Part shown: in pieces, positions 28,198-37,545 of the stretch
Layout of the letters: each line of letters starts with the position of its first letter
How positions within the stretch are numbered: the first letter of the stretch is position 1
Source: an uncultured Opitutia bacterium
GTDB lineage: Bacteria > Verrucomicrobiota > Verrucomicrobiia > Opitutales > Opitutaceae
Direction: 5' to 3'
DNA: 64,000 bases
Assembly (NCBI GenBank): GCA_903839035.1
Contig: CAIMAQ010000113.1
Coordinates: 1 to 64,000, forward strand
The notes under the pieces: generated by a model
The model's database searches: none
Told to the model about the DNA's origin: nothing
The model's input: the letters and a program-made list of their open reading frames with translations, nothing else
Program-made: the position numbers and the translations under genes

Positions 28198-29505
28198 ATG
28201 GCGACGTTTCAGTCACTCCCCGGCTTCCGCGAGTTTTATCCTGAGGACTTCTCGCGCCGTAAGCACATCTTCGATCTCTGGCGGCGCACCGCCCATGTCT
28301 TTGGCTTTGCGGAATATGACGCCCCGGTGCTGGAGCCACTGGAGCTCTACAAGGCCAAGTCGGGCGACGAAATCGAGGGGCAGCTGTTCAGTTTCACGGA
28401 CAAGGGCGGCCGCGAGGTCGCCCTGCGTCCGGAAATGACCCCGACGGTCTGTCGCTTGGTCGGCGCCAAGGCCAATGCGCTCAAGCGGCCGATCAAGTGG
28501 TTCAGCATCGCGGAATTTTACCGGTATGAGCGGATGCAGAAGGGACGCGACCGGGCGTTCCGTCAGCTCAACGTGGATATTTTTGGCGAACCGGGTCCCG
28601 AGGCCGAGATCGAGCTGATCGCGTTCCTGGTGCAGTCATTCTGCGCGTTCGGGCTGACCGAGCAGGACTTTTACGTGCGGCTCAGCGACCGGAACCTGTG
28701 GTTTTATTACCTCGAGGCGCTCGGGCTGGATGAGTCCCGGGTGCGCGCGATGCTCGTGGCGGTGGACAAGCACGAGAAGTATGGCGACGACGCGTTCAAG
28801 GCCTACCAGGAGCAATTTGGGACGCTCGATCCCGACCTGAAGGCGAAGGTGCTGGCGTTTCTGCAGATCAAGACTTTTGCGGCGCTCGAGCTGACTTTTG
28901 CCTCGCTCAACAGCGACAAGCTCACGGCGCGTCTCGCGGATTGGAAAAAACTCCTGGGCGGACTCGAAGCCATGGGGCTGACGCGGTTTATCGAGGTCGA
29001 TCTCGGGGTGGTGCGCGGGCTGGCCTATTACACGGGCTTCGTGTTCGAGGCCTTCGACCGCAAGGGCGAGCTACGCGCGCTGGCGGGCGGCGGTCGTTAT
29101 GACGATTTGGTCGAAAAACTCGGCGGGCCGGCGCTGCCGGCGGTGGGTTTTGCGATTGGCGATGTGACCACGGCACTGCTGCTGGAGCAGCGCGGTCTGG
29201 CGCCGGCGTTCGTGTCGGCGCCGGACGTCTATTGCGTAATCGGCGGCGAGGCGGGACGGAAGGCGGCGTTCGCCGACGTGCAGGCGCTGCGCGCCGCCGG
29301 GCGCCGCGTGGATTACCCGATGAAGGAAGTCGCCTTTGGGAAGCAGTTCAAGCTGGCCGCCGATTCGGGTGCCAAGCTCGCGCTCATTTACGGCGATGAC
29401 GAGCTGGCCAAGGGCGTCGTGAAGATCCGCGACCTCAGTGACCGCACCGAGCACGAGGTGCCGCGCGCGGATATCCAGGCGGTGGTGCGGGATTTTTTCA
29501 TGTGA
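28198..29505 (+). CDS. hisS: Histidyl-tRNA synthetase
   Basis: 435 residues, class II synthetase. Motif 1 region LPGFREFYPEDFSRRKHIFD, the motif 2 segment EFYRYERMQKGRDRAFRQLN, the histidine-specific GLAYYTGFVFE and motif 3 GGGRYDDLVEKLGG are all present. A C-terminal anticodon-binding domain (about 330-430) distinguishes it from the HisZ paralogue. It charges tRNA-His. Its stop overlaps the GTG start of the next gene. Confidence 0.94.
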   Translation: MATFQSLPGFREFYPEDFSRRKHIFDLWRRTAHVFGFAEYDAPVLEPLELYKAKSGDEIEGQLFSFTDKGGREVALRPEMTPTVCRLVGAKANALKRPIKWFSIAEFYRYERMQKGRDRAFRQLNVDIFGEPGPEAEIELIAFLVQSFCAFGLTEQDFYVRLSDRNLWFYYLEALGLDESRVRAMLVAVDKHEKYGDDAFKAYQEQFGTLDPDLKAKVLAFLQIKTFAALELTFASLNSDKLTARLADWKKLLGGLEAMGLTRFIEVDLGVVRGLAYYTGFVFEAFDRKGELRALAGGGRYDDLVEKLGGPALPAVGFAIGDVTTALLLEQRGLAPAFVSAPDVYCVIGGEAGRKAAFADVQALRAAGRRVDYPMKEVAFGKQFKLAADSGAKLALIYGDDELAKGVVKIRDLSDRTEHEVPRADIQAVVRDFFM

Positions 29506-29894
29506 GTGCGGAGTCAGCCGGTCGCGGGTTTATCGTTCTGCCGGGCCTCCATGCGGTCTGCCGGCTGCCTGCGGGCACGCCGGTGCCAGGCTGGGCGGCG
29601 GGCAAATTCGTGAGCATCACGTCCACCGCGGATGAACTCTCGGTCATGTGTCCCGCGGATCGGGTGCCGGGGGAGATCAAGGCGGAGCTGGATTGGCGGG
29701 TGCTAAAGGTGGTCGGACCGTTCCCGTTTTCCACCGTCGGCGTGATGGCGTCGGTCGCGTCGCCGCTGGCTGGCGCGAAGATCAGCCTGCTGGCCGTGGC
29801 CACCTTTGAGACGGATTATCTGCTCGTGAAAGCAGATACACTGGAGCGGACGATTACGGTTCTGACATCTGCGGGACACCGGCAGATGTCGTAG
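29502..29894 (+). CDS. ACT-domain protein coupled to hisS
   Basis: 130 residues from a GTG that overlaps the hisS stop (GTGA), so translation is probably coupled. The pattern LPGLHAVCRLPAG, FVSITSTADELSVMCP, then WRVLKVVGPFPFSTVGVMAS and ISLLAVATFETDYLLVK fits paired ACT-like domains such as those in CASTOR-type amino-acid sensors. No enzyme domain is seen. It could sense an amino acid; which one is unknown. Confidence 0.8.
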   Translation: MSAESAGRGFIVLPGLHAVCRLPAGTPVPGWAAGKFVSITSTADELSVMCPADRVPGEIKAELDWRVLKVVGPFPFSTVGVMASVASPLAGAKISLLAVATFETDYLLVKADTLERTITVLTSAGHRQMS

Positions 29895-29914
29895 CCGGTC
29901 CCGCCGCGAGGAAG

Positions 29915-30343
29915 TCAGCGCTTCTTCGAGGATCGCAAATCCTTCGGGCCGAAGGCGGCAGGCAGCAGGCGATCGAGGGTGGTCGCGGTGCGCTCGGCGG
30001 AATTGCAGACGCTGATGATGAGTGCCGACGGACCAAATTCATTGATGACCTGGCGGCACGCGCCACACGGGGAAGTGGCCTTTTTCGTCGGCGTGTAGAC
30101 GGCGACGACATGGATCGTACGTTCACCCGCGGCGACGGCGGTGAAGATCGCGGTGCGCTCGGCGCAATTGCAGAGGCCATAGGAGGCGTTCTCAACGTTG
30201 GTGCCCGAGTAGATTTTGCCCGAGCCGGCGAGAACGGCGGCACCGACACGAAATTTGGAGTACGGCGAATACGAGGACTGCGCGGCGGTGCGCGCGGCTT
30301 TCTCGAGTTTGCGGCAGAGAGGGGCGGTGATTTTTGCGGCCAT
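29915..30343 (-). CDS. cdd: Cytidine deaminase
   Basis: 142 residues. Substrate and zinc sites are visible: SYSPYSKFRVGAA, the catalytic NCAERTAIF (Cys and Glu) and PCGACRQV with two more zinc cysteines. It converts cytidine and deoxycytidine to uridine forms in pyrimidine salvage. It is the third gene of a tdh-kbl-cdd unit, starting 2 bases after the kbl stop. Confidence 0.94.
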   Translation of the reverse strand: MAAKITAPLCRKLEKAARTAAQSSYSPYSKFRVGAAVLAGSGKIYSGTNVENASYGLCNCAERTAIFTAVAAGERTIHVVAVYTPTKKATSPCGACRQVINEFGPSALIISVCNSAERTATTLDRLLPAAFGPKDLRSSKKR

Positions 30344-30345
30344 AA

Positions 30346-31536
30346 TTAAAGTCCCAGTTCCTGCTTCACATCAGAGAAGGCCTTGATTGCGAAGTCGAGA
30401 TCCTCGCGGCTGTGCGCGGCGCTGACCTGCGTGCGAATGCGCGCTGTGCCCTGCGGCACGACGGGATAGAAAAAGCCGATGACGTACACGCCCTTCTCCA
30501 ACATCTTGGCGGCGAATTGCTGTGAGAGGGCGGCATCCCCGAGCATGACGGGAACGATGGGGTGCGTGCCGGGCCGGAGGGTGAGGCCGGCCTCGGTCAG
30601 GCCCGCGCGGAAGTAGGCCGTGCTGGCCTCCAGTTTGTCACGCAGGGCGGTCGAGCGGGTGATGAGGTCGAGCGTGGTGATCGAGGCGGCGGCGATGACC
30701 GGCGCGAGCGTGTTGGAAAACAGATAGGGGCGGGAACGCTGGCGGAGGAGGTCGATGATTTCCTTTTTGCCGCTGAGGTAACCGCCACTGGCGCCGCCGA
30801 GCGCCTTGCCGAGTGTGCCGGAGATGATGTCCACCCGGCCCATCACGCCGCAGTGTTCGTGCGTGCCACGGCCGGTTTTGCCCATAAAGCCGACGGCATG
30901 GCTGTCGTCCATCATCACGAGCGCGCCGTATTTGTCGGCGAGGTCGCAGATTGCCTTCATGTTGGCGATGTAGCCGTCCATCGAGAAGACCCCGTCGGTC
31001 GCGATGAGCTTGAACCGGGCCTTGGCGGCGTCGGCCTCCTTCAGCTTGGCCTCGAGGTCGGCCATGTCGTTGTTCTTGTAACGGTAGCGCTGGGCCTTGC
31101 AGAGGCGGATGCCGTCGATGATCGAGGCGTGGTTCAGTTCGTCGCTGATGACGGCGTCCTCGGCGGCGAGCATCGTCTCAAACACGCCGCCGTTGGCGTC
31201 GAAGCACGAGCCGTAGAGGATGGTGTCGTCGGTGCCGAGGAACGCGCTGAGCTTGGCCTCAAGTTCCTTGTGGATCTGCTGCGTGCCGCAGATGAAGCGC
31301 ACCGAGGCGAGGCCGTACCCCCAGCGGTCGAGCGTGGCATGGGCGGAGGCGATGATCTCGGGATGATCGGCCAGACCGAGGTAGTTGTTGGCGCAGAAGT
31401 TGAGAACCTGTTTCCCGCCGGTGACGGTGATGTGGGCGCTTTGCGGTGTCGTGATGACGCGCTCGCGCTTGAAGAGACCCGCCGACTCGATGTCGGCGAG
31501 GGTTTTCTGGAGGTGGGCGAGGTAGGCGGGCGTCAT
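30346..31536 (-). CDS. kbl: Glycine C-acetyltransferase (2-amino-3-ketobutyrate CoA ligase)
   Basis: 396 residues, PLP-dependent alpha-oxoamine synthase. [15 protein letters not shown] near the N-terminus, [25 protein letters not shown] and the PLP lysine region [14 protein letters not shown] are visible. With Tdh it breaks threonine down to glycine and acetyl-CoA. It starts 3 bases after the tdh stop. The length is normal. Confidence 0.95.
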   Translation of the reverse strand: MTPAYLAHLQKTLADIESAGLFKRERVITTPQSAHITVTGGKQVLNFCANNYLGLADHPEIIASAHATLDRWGYGLASVRFICGTQQIHKELEAKLSAFLGTDDTILYGSCFDANGGVFETMLAAEDAVISDELNHASIIDGIRLCKAQRYRYKNNDMADLEAKLKEADAAKARFKLIATDGVFSMDGYIANMKAICDLADKYGALVMMDDSHAVGFMGKTGRGTHEHCGVMGRVDIISGTLGKALGGASGGYLSGKKEIIDLLRQRSRPYLFSNTLAPVIAAASITTLDLITRSTALRDKLEASTAYFRAGLTEAGLTLRPGTHPIVPVMLGDAALSQQFAAKMLEKGVYVIGFFYPVVPQGTARIRTQVSAAHSREDLDFAIKAFSDVKQELGL

Positions 31537-31539
31537 GGC

Positions 31540-32580
31540 TCAGCTCCAGGTCAGCACGATCTTGCCGCTCTTGCCGGAACGCATCAGGTCGAAGCCCTGC
31601 TGGAACTCCGTGTACGGGAAGCGGTGGGTGATGACAGGGGAAATATCGAGGCCGCTCTGGATCATGGCGGTCATTTTGTACCAGGTCTCGTACATCTCGC
31701 GGCCGTAGATGCCGCGGATCGTCAGCATGTTGAAGACGACCTTGTTCCAATCCACCGCGGCGGCGCCCGGCATGATGCCGAGCAGGGCGATGCGGCCGCC
31801 GTGGGACATGTTGTCGATCATGTCGTTCAGCGCCTGGGGATTGCCGGACATCTCGAGGCCGATGTCGAAGCCCTCCTTCATGCCGATTTCGCGCTGCACG
31901 GCGGGGAGCTTCTCCTTCGAAACATCCACGGTGCGCGTCGCGCCCATTTTCTTGGCGAGGGCGAGGCGGTCGGGATTGACGTCCGTGACGACGATCTTGC
32001 GCGCGCCGGCGTGACGGGCAATGGCGACGGCCATGCAACCGATGGGGCCGGCGCCGGTGATGAGCACGTCCTCGCCGACGAGGTCGTACTGCAGCGCGGT
32101 GTGGGTGGCGTTGCCGAGCGGGTCGAAGCAGGAAAGCACGTCCAGCGAGATGGCGGGGTCGACATGGACGGCGTTGCTGGCGGGGATGCAGAGGTACTCG
32201 GCGAACGCGCCCTGGCGGTTTACGCCGACGCCCTTGGTGTCCTTGCAGAGGTGGCGGCGGCCGGCGAGGCAGTTGCGGCAGACGCCGCAGACGATGTGGC
32301 CTTCGCCATCCACGAGGTCGCCTTTGGTGAAGCCGATCACGTTGCTGCCGACCTCCTCGATGACGCCGACAAATTCATGGCCGATGACCATCGGTGTCTG
32401 GATGGTTTTCTCGGCCCAGGCGTCCCAGTTGTAGATGTGGACATCAGTGCCGCAGATGGACGTCTTGCGGATCTTGATCAGGACGTCGTTGATGCCGGGC
32501 TTGGGCACCGGGACCTCGGTCATCTGGACCCCGGGGCCGGGGGTTAGCTTGGCAATGGCGCGCATCATTTGGGCAGGCAT
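31540..32580 (-). CDS. tdh: L-threonine 3-dehydrogenase
   Basis: 346 residues from ATG at 32580; a GTG at 32598 and ATGs at 32568 and 32565 are alternatives, the last giving the usual MRAIAKL start. It is a zinc alcohol dehydrogenase: [12 protein letters not shown] with catalytic Cys, GHEFVG, four structural zinc cysteines in [15 protein letters not shown], and the NAD site [14 protein letters not shown]. It oxidises threonine to 2-amino-3-ketobutyrate, the substrate of the next gene kbl. Confidence 0.95.
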   Translation of the reverse strand: MPAQMMRAIAKLTPGPGVQMTEVPVPKPGINDVLIKIRKTSICGTDVHIYNWDAWAEKTIQTPMVIGHEFVGVIEEVGSNVIGFTKGDLVDGEGHIVCGVCRNCLAGRRHLCKDTKGVGVNRQGAFAEYLCIPASNAVHVDPAISLDVLSCFDPLGNATHTALQYDLVGEDVLITGAGPIGCMAVAIARHAGARKIVVTDVNPDRLALAKKMGATRTVDVSKEKLPAVQREIGMKEGFDIGLEMSGNPQALNDMIDNMSHGGRIALLGIMPGAAAVDWNKVVFNMLTIRGIYGREMYETWYKMTAMIQSGLDISPVITHRFPYTEFQQGFDLMRSGKSGKIVLTWS

Positions 32581-32685
32581 GGAGATAAGATTACCCACAG
32601 TGTGGCTGCACTCGTTCGCGAAACAACCCCGAAGCCGAGATTTTCGGGTCTCGTAGCGGGGTTAATGGCCGGCGTTAGCGTCGCG

Positions 32686-33192
32686 TCACTCGGCAAATAA
32701 CTGGGCGCCCTCGAGCGCGAGCAGGCGGAGCTTGGTTTTCACGCCGCCGGGGCCGGTAAAGCCGGTCATTTTTCCTTCGGCGGAGACGATGCGATGACAC
32801 GGCACGAGCAGCGGCCACGGGTTGGCGCCCAGCGCGGTGCCCACGGCCCGGCTCATGCCGGGGGCGTAGCCGAGCACGGCGGCGATCTCGCCGTAGCTGG
32901 CGGTCTGGCCGGCCTTCACGGCGAGCGTGGCGTGGTAGACCTCGCGGGGAAACTCCGGCACGCGGCTCAAATCGTAGCGCACGTCGGTGAAATCCTGCAG
33001 CTCGCCAGTCAGATGGCGCTGCACGCGCGCGATCAAGGCGGCGAGGGCGGCCGGCGGTTGGGCGGTATCGTCGGCCGATCCGGGCGCGTCGGGCAGTTCG
33101 AAGTCGGTGAGGCCGGTATCACTCCAGGAAACGGCACAGGTGCCGAGGGCCGTGGGGAACGTGGCGCGGGGCATGGAATCAAATTGCATCAT
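32686..33192 (-). CDS. ogt: Methylated-DNA-protein cysteine methyltransferase
   Basis: 168 residues with the suicide cysteine in PLLVPCHRIVSAEG and the helix-turn-helix segment TASYGEIAAVLGYAPGMSRAVG. It removes alkyl groups from O6-alkylguanine in DNA. ATGs at 33192, 33189 and 33174 are possible starts. A much longer in-frame upstream extension is antisense to dgt and is not part of the gene. The 5' end lies 33 bases from the divergent dgt start. Confidence 0.92.
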   Translation of the reverse strand: MMQFDSMPRATFPTALGTCAVSWSDTGLTDFELPDAPGSADDTAQPPAALAALIARVQRHLTGELQDFTDVRYDLSRVPEFPREVYHATLAVKAGQTASYGEIAAVLGYAPGMSRAVGTALGANPWPLLVPCHRIVSAEGKMTGFTGPGGVKTKLRLLALEGAQLFAE

Positions 33193-33225
33193 GGGCGCGT
33201 TGGCTTTCGTGTCGAAGCGATTTCC

Positions 33226-34494
33226 ATGCAGAACCGCTTTTACAACGCGTTCGACACCGAGGCCTACGGGGCGGGCCGCACGCCCGACTACCGCAGTGCG
33301 TTCCAGATCGACCGCGACCGCATCATCCATGCGCACGCCTTCCGGAAGCTGCAGTCGAAGACGCAGGTGTTCCTCTCGGGCGAGTATGATTTCTACCGCA
33401 CCCGGCTCACGCACTCGATGGAGGTCGCGCAGATCGGCCGCTCCATCTGCCACTTCCTGCGTTCGCGCGGCGGGCTGTTGCAGGAGGATTTCTTCATCGA
33501 CAGCGACCTCGTCGAGGCCGTGTGCCTGTCGCATGACCTCGGGCACCCGCCGTTCGGCCACTCGGGTGAACGTACGCTGCAGGAGCTGATGGTGAAGTGG
33601 GGCGGGTTCGAGGGCAACGCGCAGACGCTGCACCTGCTCACGGCGACGATTTACCAGAACGAGACAAGCGTCCGCGGCATGCAGCCGACGCGCGCGTTGC
33701 TCGACGGCGTGCTGAAGTACAAGAAGCTCTTCAAGGAGTTCCCGAAGCCGCCGCAAAACCATTTCCTCTACGACCCGCAGGTCGAGGTGCGGGGCTTTGT
33801 GCTCGGCGGGGCGAAGATCCCGAAGGAGCTGCACGCGGATGAGAAGTTGAATTCGTTCAAGAGCGTCGAGTGCCAGATCATGGACTGGGCGGATGACGCG
33901 GCGTACTCGCTCAACGACATCGTGGACGGCGTGAAGGCGGGCGTGCTCTCCTTCGAGAAGATCGAGGCCTGGGCGGCGAACGAGGCGATCGGGCCGCAGC
34001 AGCAGAAGCTGCTCGACGGGCTGTTCGACGCGATGCGCGGCGACCGGCTGGAGAGCGTTTTCTCGCAGAAAATCGGCGCCTTCATCAAGGCGTGCCGGCT
34101 GCGGGAACGGGAAAACTTCATGGCGGCGAAGACCAACCGCTACCGCTTTGAGCTGGTGGTGGAACCGGCGGCGGAGCGCGAGGCGCACTTTTTCAAGAAG
34201 ATGGCGAACGACATCATCTTCGAGAGCCCGCAACTGCAGCAGATCGAGCACAAGGCGCGGCGCGTGTTGTTCGACCTGTGGAATTCCTGCTGGAGCAACT
34301 ACGTCGAGAAGGGTCCGCGCGTGATCAACATCCTGCCGACCCGCGTCGGCAAGCTGATCGACGCCGAGACGACCCATGCCGGCAAGGCACGGCAGATTTG
34401 CGACTACCTGGCCGGACTGACCGACGGGATGATCGTGCGGACTTACCGTCGCTTGTTCGACCCGGAGTTCGGCTCGATCCGCGACCTGAGCTGA
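33226..34494 (+). CDS. dgt: Deoxyguanosinetriphosphate triphosphohydrolase-like protein
   Basis: 422 residues from ATG 33226 (MQNRFYNAFD). It is an HD-domain enzyme: the N-terminal FRKLQSKTQVF, TRLTHSMEVAQIGRS (first His), CLSHDLGHPPFGHSGE (HD pair) and MDWADDAAYSLNDI (metal Asp) are visible. It hydrolyses dNTPs to nucleoside and triphosphate and so controls the nucleotide pool. It converges on the HD hydrolase gene with 2 bases between the stops. Confidence 0.92.
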   Translation: MQNRFYNAFDTEAYGAGRTPDYRSAFQIDRDRIIHAHAFRKLQSKTQVFLSGEYDFYRTRLTHSMEVAQIGRSICHFLRSRGGLLQEDFFIDSDLVEAVCLSHDLGHPPFGHSGERTLQELMVKWGGFEGNAQTLHLLTATIYQNETSVRGMQPTRALLDGVLKYKKLFKEFPKPPQNHFLYDPQVEVRGFVLGGAKIPKELHADEKLNSFKSVECQIMDWADDAAYSLNDIVDGVKAGVLSFEKIEAWAANEAIGPQQQKLLDGLFDAMRGDRLESVFSQKIGAFIKACRLRERENFMAAKTNRYRFELVVEPAAEREAHFFKKMANDIIFESPQLQQIEHKARRVLFDLWNSCWSNYVEKGPRVINILPTRVGKLIDAETTHAGKARQICDYLAGLTDGMIVRTYRRLFDPEFGSIRDLS

Positions 34495-34496
34495 GG

Positions 34497-35114
34497 TCAG
34501 GCAACAGGTTTCGGCTTCAGGTGGCCGGCATCCACGGCCTCCTGCACCATGTTCTCGGCGTAGCGCCAGAGCTCCGCGCAGCCGTCGGCGATGTGTTTGT
34601 TCCGGGCGAGGACGCGGTCCTGCGTGACGCCGTGGCGGTTCCACGCGGCGCCCTCGGTACGGCAGTTGAGCAGCATCGGCTGGAAACGGTCCACGGCGGT
34701 CGCGAACTTGGCCTCGGGGGTCTGCTTTTCCTCGAACTCATCCCACAGCGCGCGGAACTCGCGGGTTTGGTCGGGGGGCAGGAGGCCGAAGATGCGGTCG
34801 GCGGCGCGGGCCTCACGCTCGTGCTGGCCGGCCATGGCGGCGGTGTCGTAGGCGAAGGTGTCACCGGCATCGATTTCCACGAGGTCGTGGAGAATGACCA
34901 TCTTGAGGACGCGCAGCACGTTCAAGTTGGGGAAGTTGGCGTGCTCGGCGAGCGTGATGACGCACAGGCAGAGCGCCCAGGAATGCTCGGCGTCGTTCTC
35001 GGCGCGTCGGCTTCGCGTGTTGATCGTCTGCCGGAAAATCTCCTTCAGCTGGTCCACCTCGAAGATGAACTCGATCTGGCGGGCGAGGCGGGCGGCGGGG
35101 GAGGAAGCATCCAT
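34497..35114 (-). CDS. HD-domain hydrolase, YfbR-like
   Basis: 205 residues from ATG 35114 (MDASSPAARL); an ATG at 35168 would add 18 residues of low family content. It has the HD pattern ENDAEHSWAL, KMVILHDLVEIDAGD and a later Asp in TAVDRFQPML. Relatives include 5'-deoxynucleotidases. Together with dgt and cdd it suggests a nucleotide-pool role, but the substrate is not shown by sequence. Confidence 0.85.
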   Translation of the reverse strand: MDASSPAARLARQIEFIFEVDQLKEIFRQTINTRSRRAENDAEHSWALCLCVITLAEHANFPNLNVLRVLKMVILHDLVEIDAGDTFAYDTAAMAGQHEREARAADRIFGLLPPDQTREFRALWDEFEEKQTPEAKFATAVDRFQPMLLNCRTEGAAWNRHGVTQDRVLARNKHIADGCAELWRYAENMVQEAVDAGHLKPKPVA

Positions 35115-35213
35115 GACCGCCACCAAAACCGCCGGCCGGCCGCGTGGCAACCCGGCGTTGCCGTTCATCGCACTTCACTTGCCACGAAAGGGCGTCGGGC
35201 CAAGGTCAGGTCC

Positions 35214-37361
35214 ATGCGCAAAATGCTTTTGCTCCTGTGGGCCCTCGGCTCGAGTTCACTGGCGGCGGCCCCGGCCCAGTGGATTTATCCGGCCGCCCCG
35301 CGCGGCAACGTCGTCGATGAATATCCCGGCGGCGCGAAGGTCGCCGACCCGTATCGCTGGATGGAGGCGATTGACTCGCCCGAGACGTCGGCATGGATCG
35401 CCGCCGAGCGGGCGCTGACCGCGAGTGCGCTCGCGCAGCTGCCGGAGCGCGCAGCAATCAGGGCGCGGCTCACACAGCTGTGGAACTACCCGCGGCTCAG
35501 CCTGCCGGGCAAGGAGGGCGGGCACTATTTTTTCACCAAGAATGACGGCCTGCAAAACCAGGCCGTGCTCTACGTGCAGGAATCGCTGACGGGTCCGCCG
35601 CGCGTGCTGATCGACCCGAACACCCTGTCGAAAGACGGCACGGTGGCGCTCGGGGCCGCCTCGGCTTCGCCGGATGGCAAGTGGCTGGGTTACGCGCTGA
35701 AGGCGTCGGGCTCGGACTGGGAAGAGCTTTTCGTGCGCGACATCGCGACCGGGAAGGATACCGCGGACCACCTCAAGTGGGCGAAGTTTTCCAACCTGAG
35801 CTGGACGAAGGACAGCCGGGGCTTTTTTTACGGGCGCTATCCCGAGGTGGCGAAGGGCGACAAGCTGTTCGGCAAGCTGCTCAACGGAAAAATTTATTAT
35901 CACCGCCTGGGGACGGACCAGAGCGGGGACCAGCTGGTGTATGAGCAGCCGGAGCACCCCGAGTGGTTTCTAGGTGCCGGCGTGACCGAGGACGGACGTT
36001 ACTTGGTGATCTACCTGAACCCGCCGGGGGCGACGCACAATGGAATCTATTATCGCGACCTGGGAAATCCGTTGCAGCCCAGACTCGATGGCCCGGTCAT
36101 CAAGTTGCTCGGCAATTTTGACGCCGACTACATCGTGGTGGGGAACCGGCAAGACACCTTCTTCGTTTCCACGACCCTCGGCGCGGGCCGGGGCCGGATC
36201 GTGGCCCTCGACCTGAAGTCGCCGGCGCCGGCGGACTGGAGAACACTGATCCCGGAGTCGGCGGACAATTTCAACGTGGCTCACTTTTATGGCGGGCGGT
36301 TCATTCTCGAGTATCTGCACGAGGCCCAGAGCCGCCTGGCGGTGTTCGGCGCGGACGGCAAGCCGCTCGGCGAGATTGCGCTTCCGGGCATTGGGAGCGT
36401 GACCGGCATGAGCGGGCGTGATGATGAGGCGGAGATCTTCTACGGCTTCTCGTCCTATCTCGTGCCGCCCACCATCCTGCGTCACGACTTGGACACCGGC
36501 CGGGGAGAGGTTTTCCAGGCGGCCCAGGTTGCGTTCGACGCCTCGCGCTATGTGACGAAGCAAGTCTGGGTGACGTCGAAGGACGGCACGAAAATCCCCA
36601 TGTTTGTGACGTGCCGCAAAGACCTGGCCTTGGATGGCAAGTCACCTGCGTGGCTATACGGCTATGGCGGTTTCCGGATTTCGCACCAGCCGACCTTTGC
36701 CGTGCCGCCGCTGGTGTGGCTCGAGATGGGCGGCGTCTACGCCGACGTGTGCCTGCGCGGTGGCGGCGAATACGGTGAGGCGTGGCATTTGGCGGGCACG
36801 AAGGCGCGCAAGCAGAACGTGTTCGACGACTACATTGCCGCGGCCGACTGGCTGGTCGCGAAAAAGTACACGAGTCACGAGCGGCTCGTGATCCAGGGCC
36901 GCTCCAACGGCGGCCTGCTCATCGGCGCGGTGCTCAACCAGCGGCCGGATCTCGCGGCGGTGGTGTTCCCGCAGGTCGGCGTGATGGACATGCTGCGCTA
37001 CCATAAATTCACGGTCGGCGCCGCGTGGGCGAGCGACTACGGTACGAGCGACACGGCGGAGGGGTTTGCCTACCTGCGGGCCTATTCGCCCCTGCACACC
37101 ATCCAACCCGGCGCGCCGTATCCAGCGGTGTTCATCACGACGGGCGACCATGACGACCGCGTGTTCCCGGCACATTCCTTCAAATACGCGGCGACGTTGC
37201 AGGCGGCGATGGCCGGCTCGAAGCACCCGGCGTTGATCCGCATCGAGTCCAACGCCGGCCACGGCGGCTCGAGCGGTACGACGCCCGTGTCGAAGACCAT
37301 CAACGAGTGGACGGACATGTACGGCTTCGCCGCGCATGAACTGGGGATGGGCCTGAAGTAA
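35214..37361 (+). CDS. Secreted prolyl oligopeptidase, S9A family
   Basis: 715 residues. A signal peptide (MRKMLLLLWALGSSSLAAAP) is followed by the N-terminal segment DPYRWME typical of the family, a beta-propeller domain (about 85-430) and an alpha/beta hydrolase domain. Catalytic residues are visible as Ser near 564 (GRSNGGLL), Asp near 648 (GDHDDRVFP) and His near 684 (NAGHGG). It cleaves short peptides after proline in the periplasm. The gene is monocistronic and divergent from the HD hydrolase gene. Confidence 0.93.
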   Translation: MRKMLLLLWALGSSSLAAAPAQWIYPAAPRGNVVDEYPGGAKVADPYRWMEAIDSPETSAWIAAERALTASALAQLPERAAIRARLTQLWNYPRLSLPGKEGGHYFFTKNDGLQNQAVLYVQESLTGPPRVLIDPNTLSKDGTVALGAASASPDGKWLGYALKASGSDWEELFVRDIATGKDTADHLKWAKFSNLSWTKDSRGFFYGRYPEVAKGDKLFGKLLNGKIYYHRLGTDQSGDQLVYEQPEHPEWFLGAGVTEDGRYLVIYLNPPGATHNGIYYRDLGNPLQPRLDGPVIKLLGNFDADYIVVGNRQDTFFVSTTLGAGRGRIVALDLKSPAPADWRTLIPESADNFNVAHFYGGRFILEYLHEAQSRLAVFGADGKPLGEIALPGIGSVTGMSGRDDEAEIFYGFSSYLVPPTILRHDLDTGRGEVFQAAQVAFDASRYVTKQVWVTSKDGTKIPMFVTCRKDLALDGKSPAWLYGYGGFRISHQPTFAVPPLVWLEMGGVYADVCLRGGGEYGEAWHLAGTKARKQNVFDDYIAAADWLVAKKYTSHERLVIQGRSNGGLLIGAVLNQRPDLAAVVFPQVGVMDMLRYHKFTVGAAWASDYGTSDTAEGFAYLRAYSPLHTIQPGAPYPAVFITTGDHDDRVFPAHSFKYAATLQAAMAGSKHPALIRIESNAGHGGSSGTTPVSKTINEWTDMYGFAAHELGMGLK

Positions 37362-37369
37362 TTCCAGGG

Positions 37370-37396
37370 CGGGGTCGGGGCAGCCTCCCGACCCCG
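37370..37396 (+). terminator. Possible terminator after the prolyl oligopeptidase gene
   Basis: A 10-bp stem CGGGGTCGGG / CCCGACCCCG with a 7-base loop lies 9 bases after the stop. No T run follows, so termination would be weak or Rho-dependent. Confidence 0.45.
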
Positions 37397-37545
37397 CTCG
37401 GTCCCCGGATCCGGCCGAGCGGGCAAGCCTCAGCCCCTGAGTGATTTATCTGCGCCCAGGCGAACCGTGTCATAGGCCGGACAGACTTTGGTTAGCATTG
37501 CGTTTCGAAGACCCGCGCTCTTCGCTAATGGCCAAATTTGTCCCT

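Noticed and set aside
30562-32547. Open frame of about 660 codons antisense to kbl and tdh
   Set aside because: Both genes on the - strand have full family motifs. The antisense product is His/Asp/Val-rich without domains.
33193-34644. Upstream extension of ogt to a 650-residue protein
   Set aside because: The extra sequence is antisense to dgt, and the MGMT family begins at the ATG near 33192.
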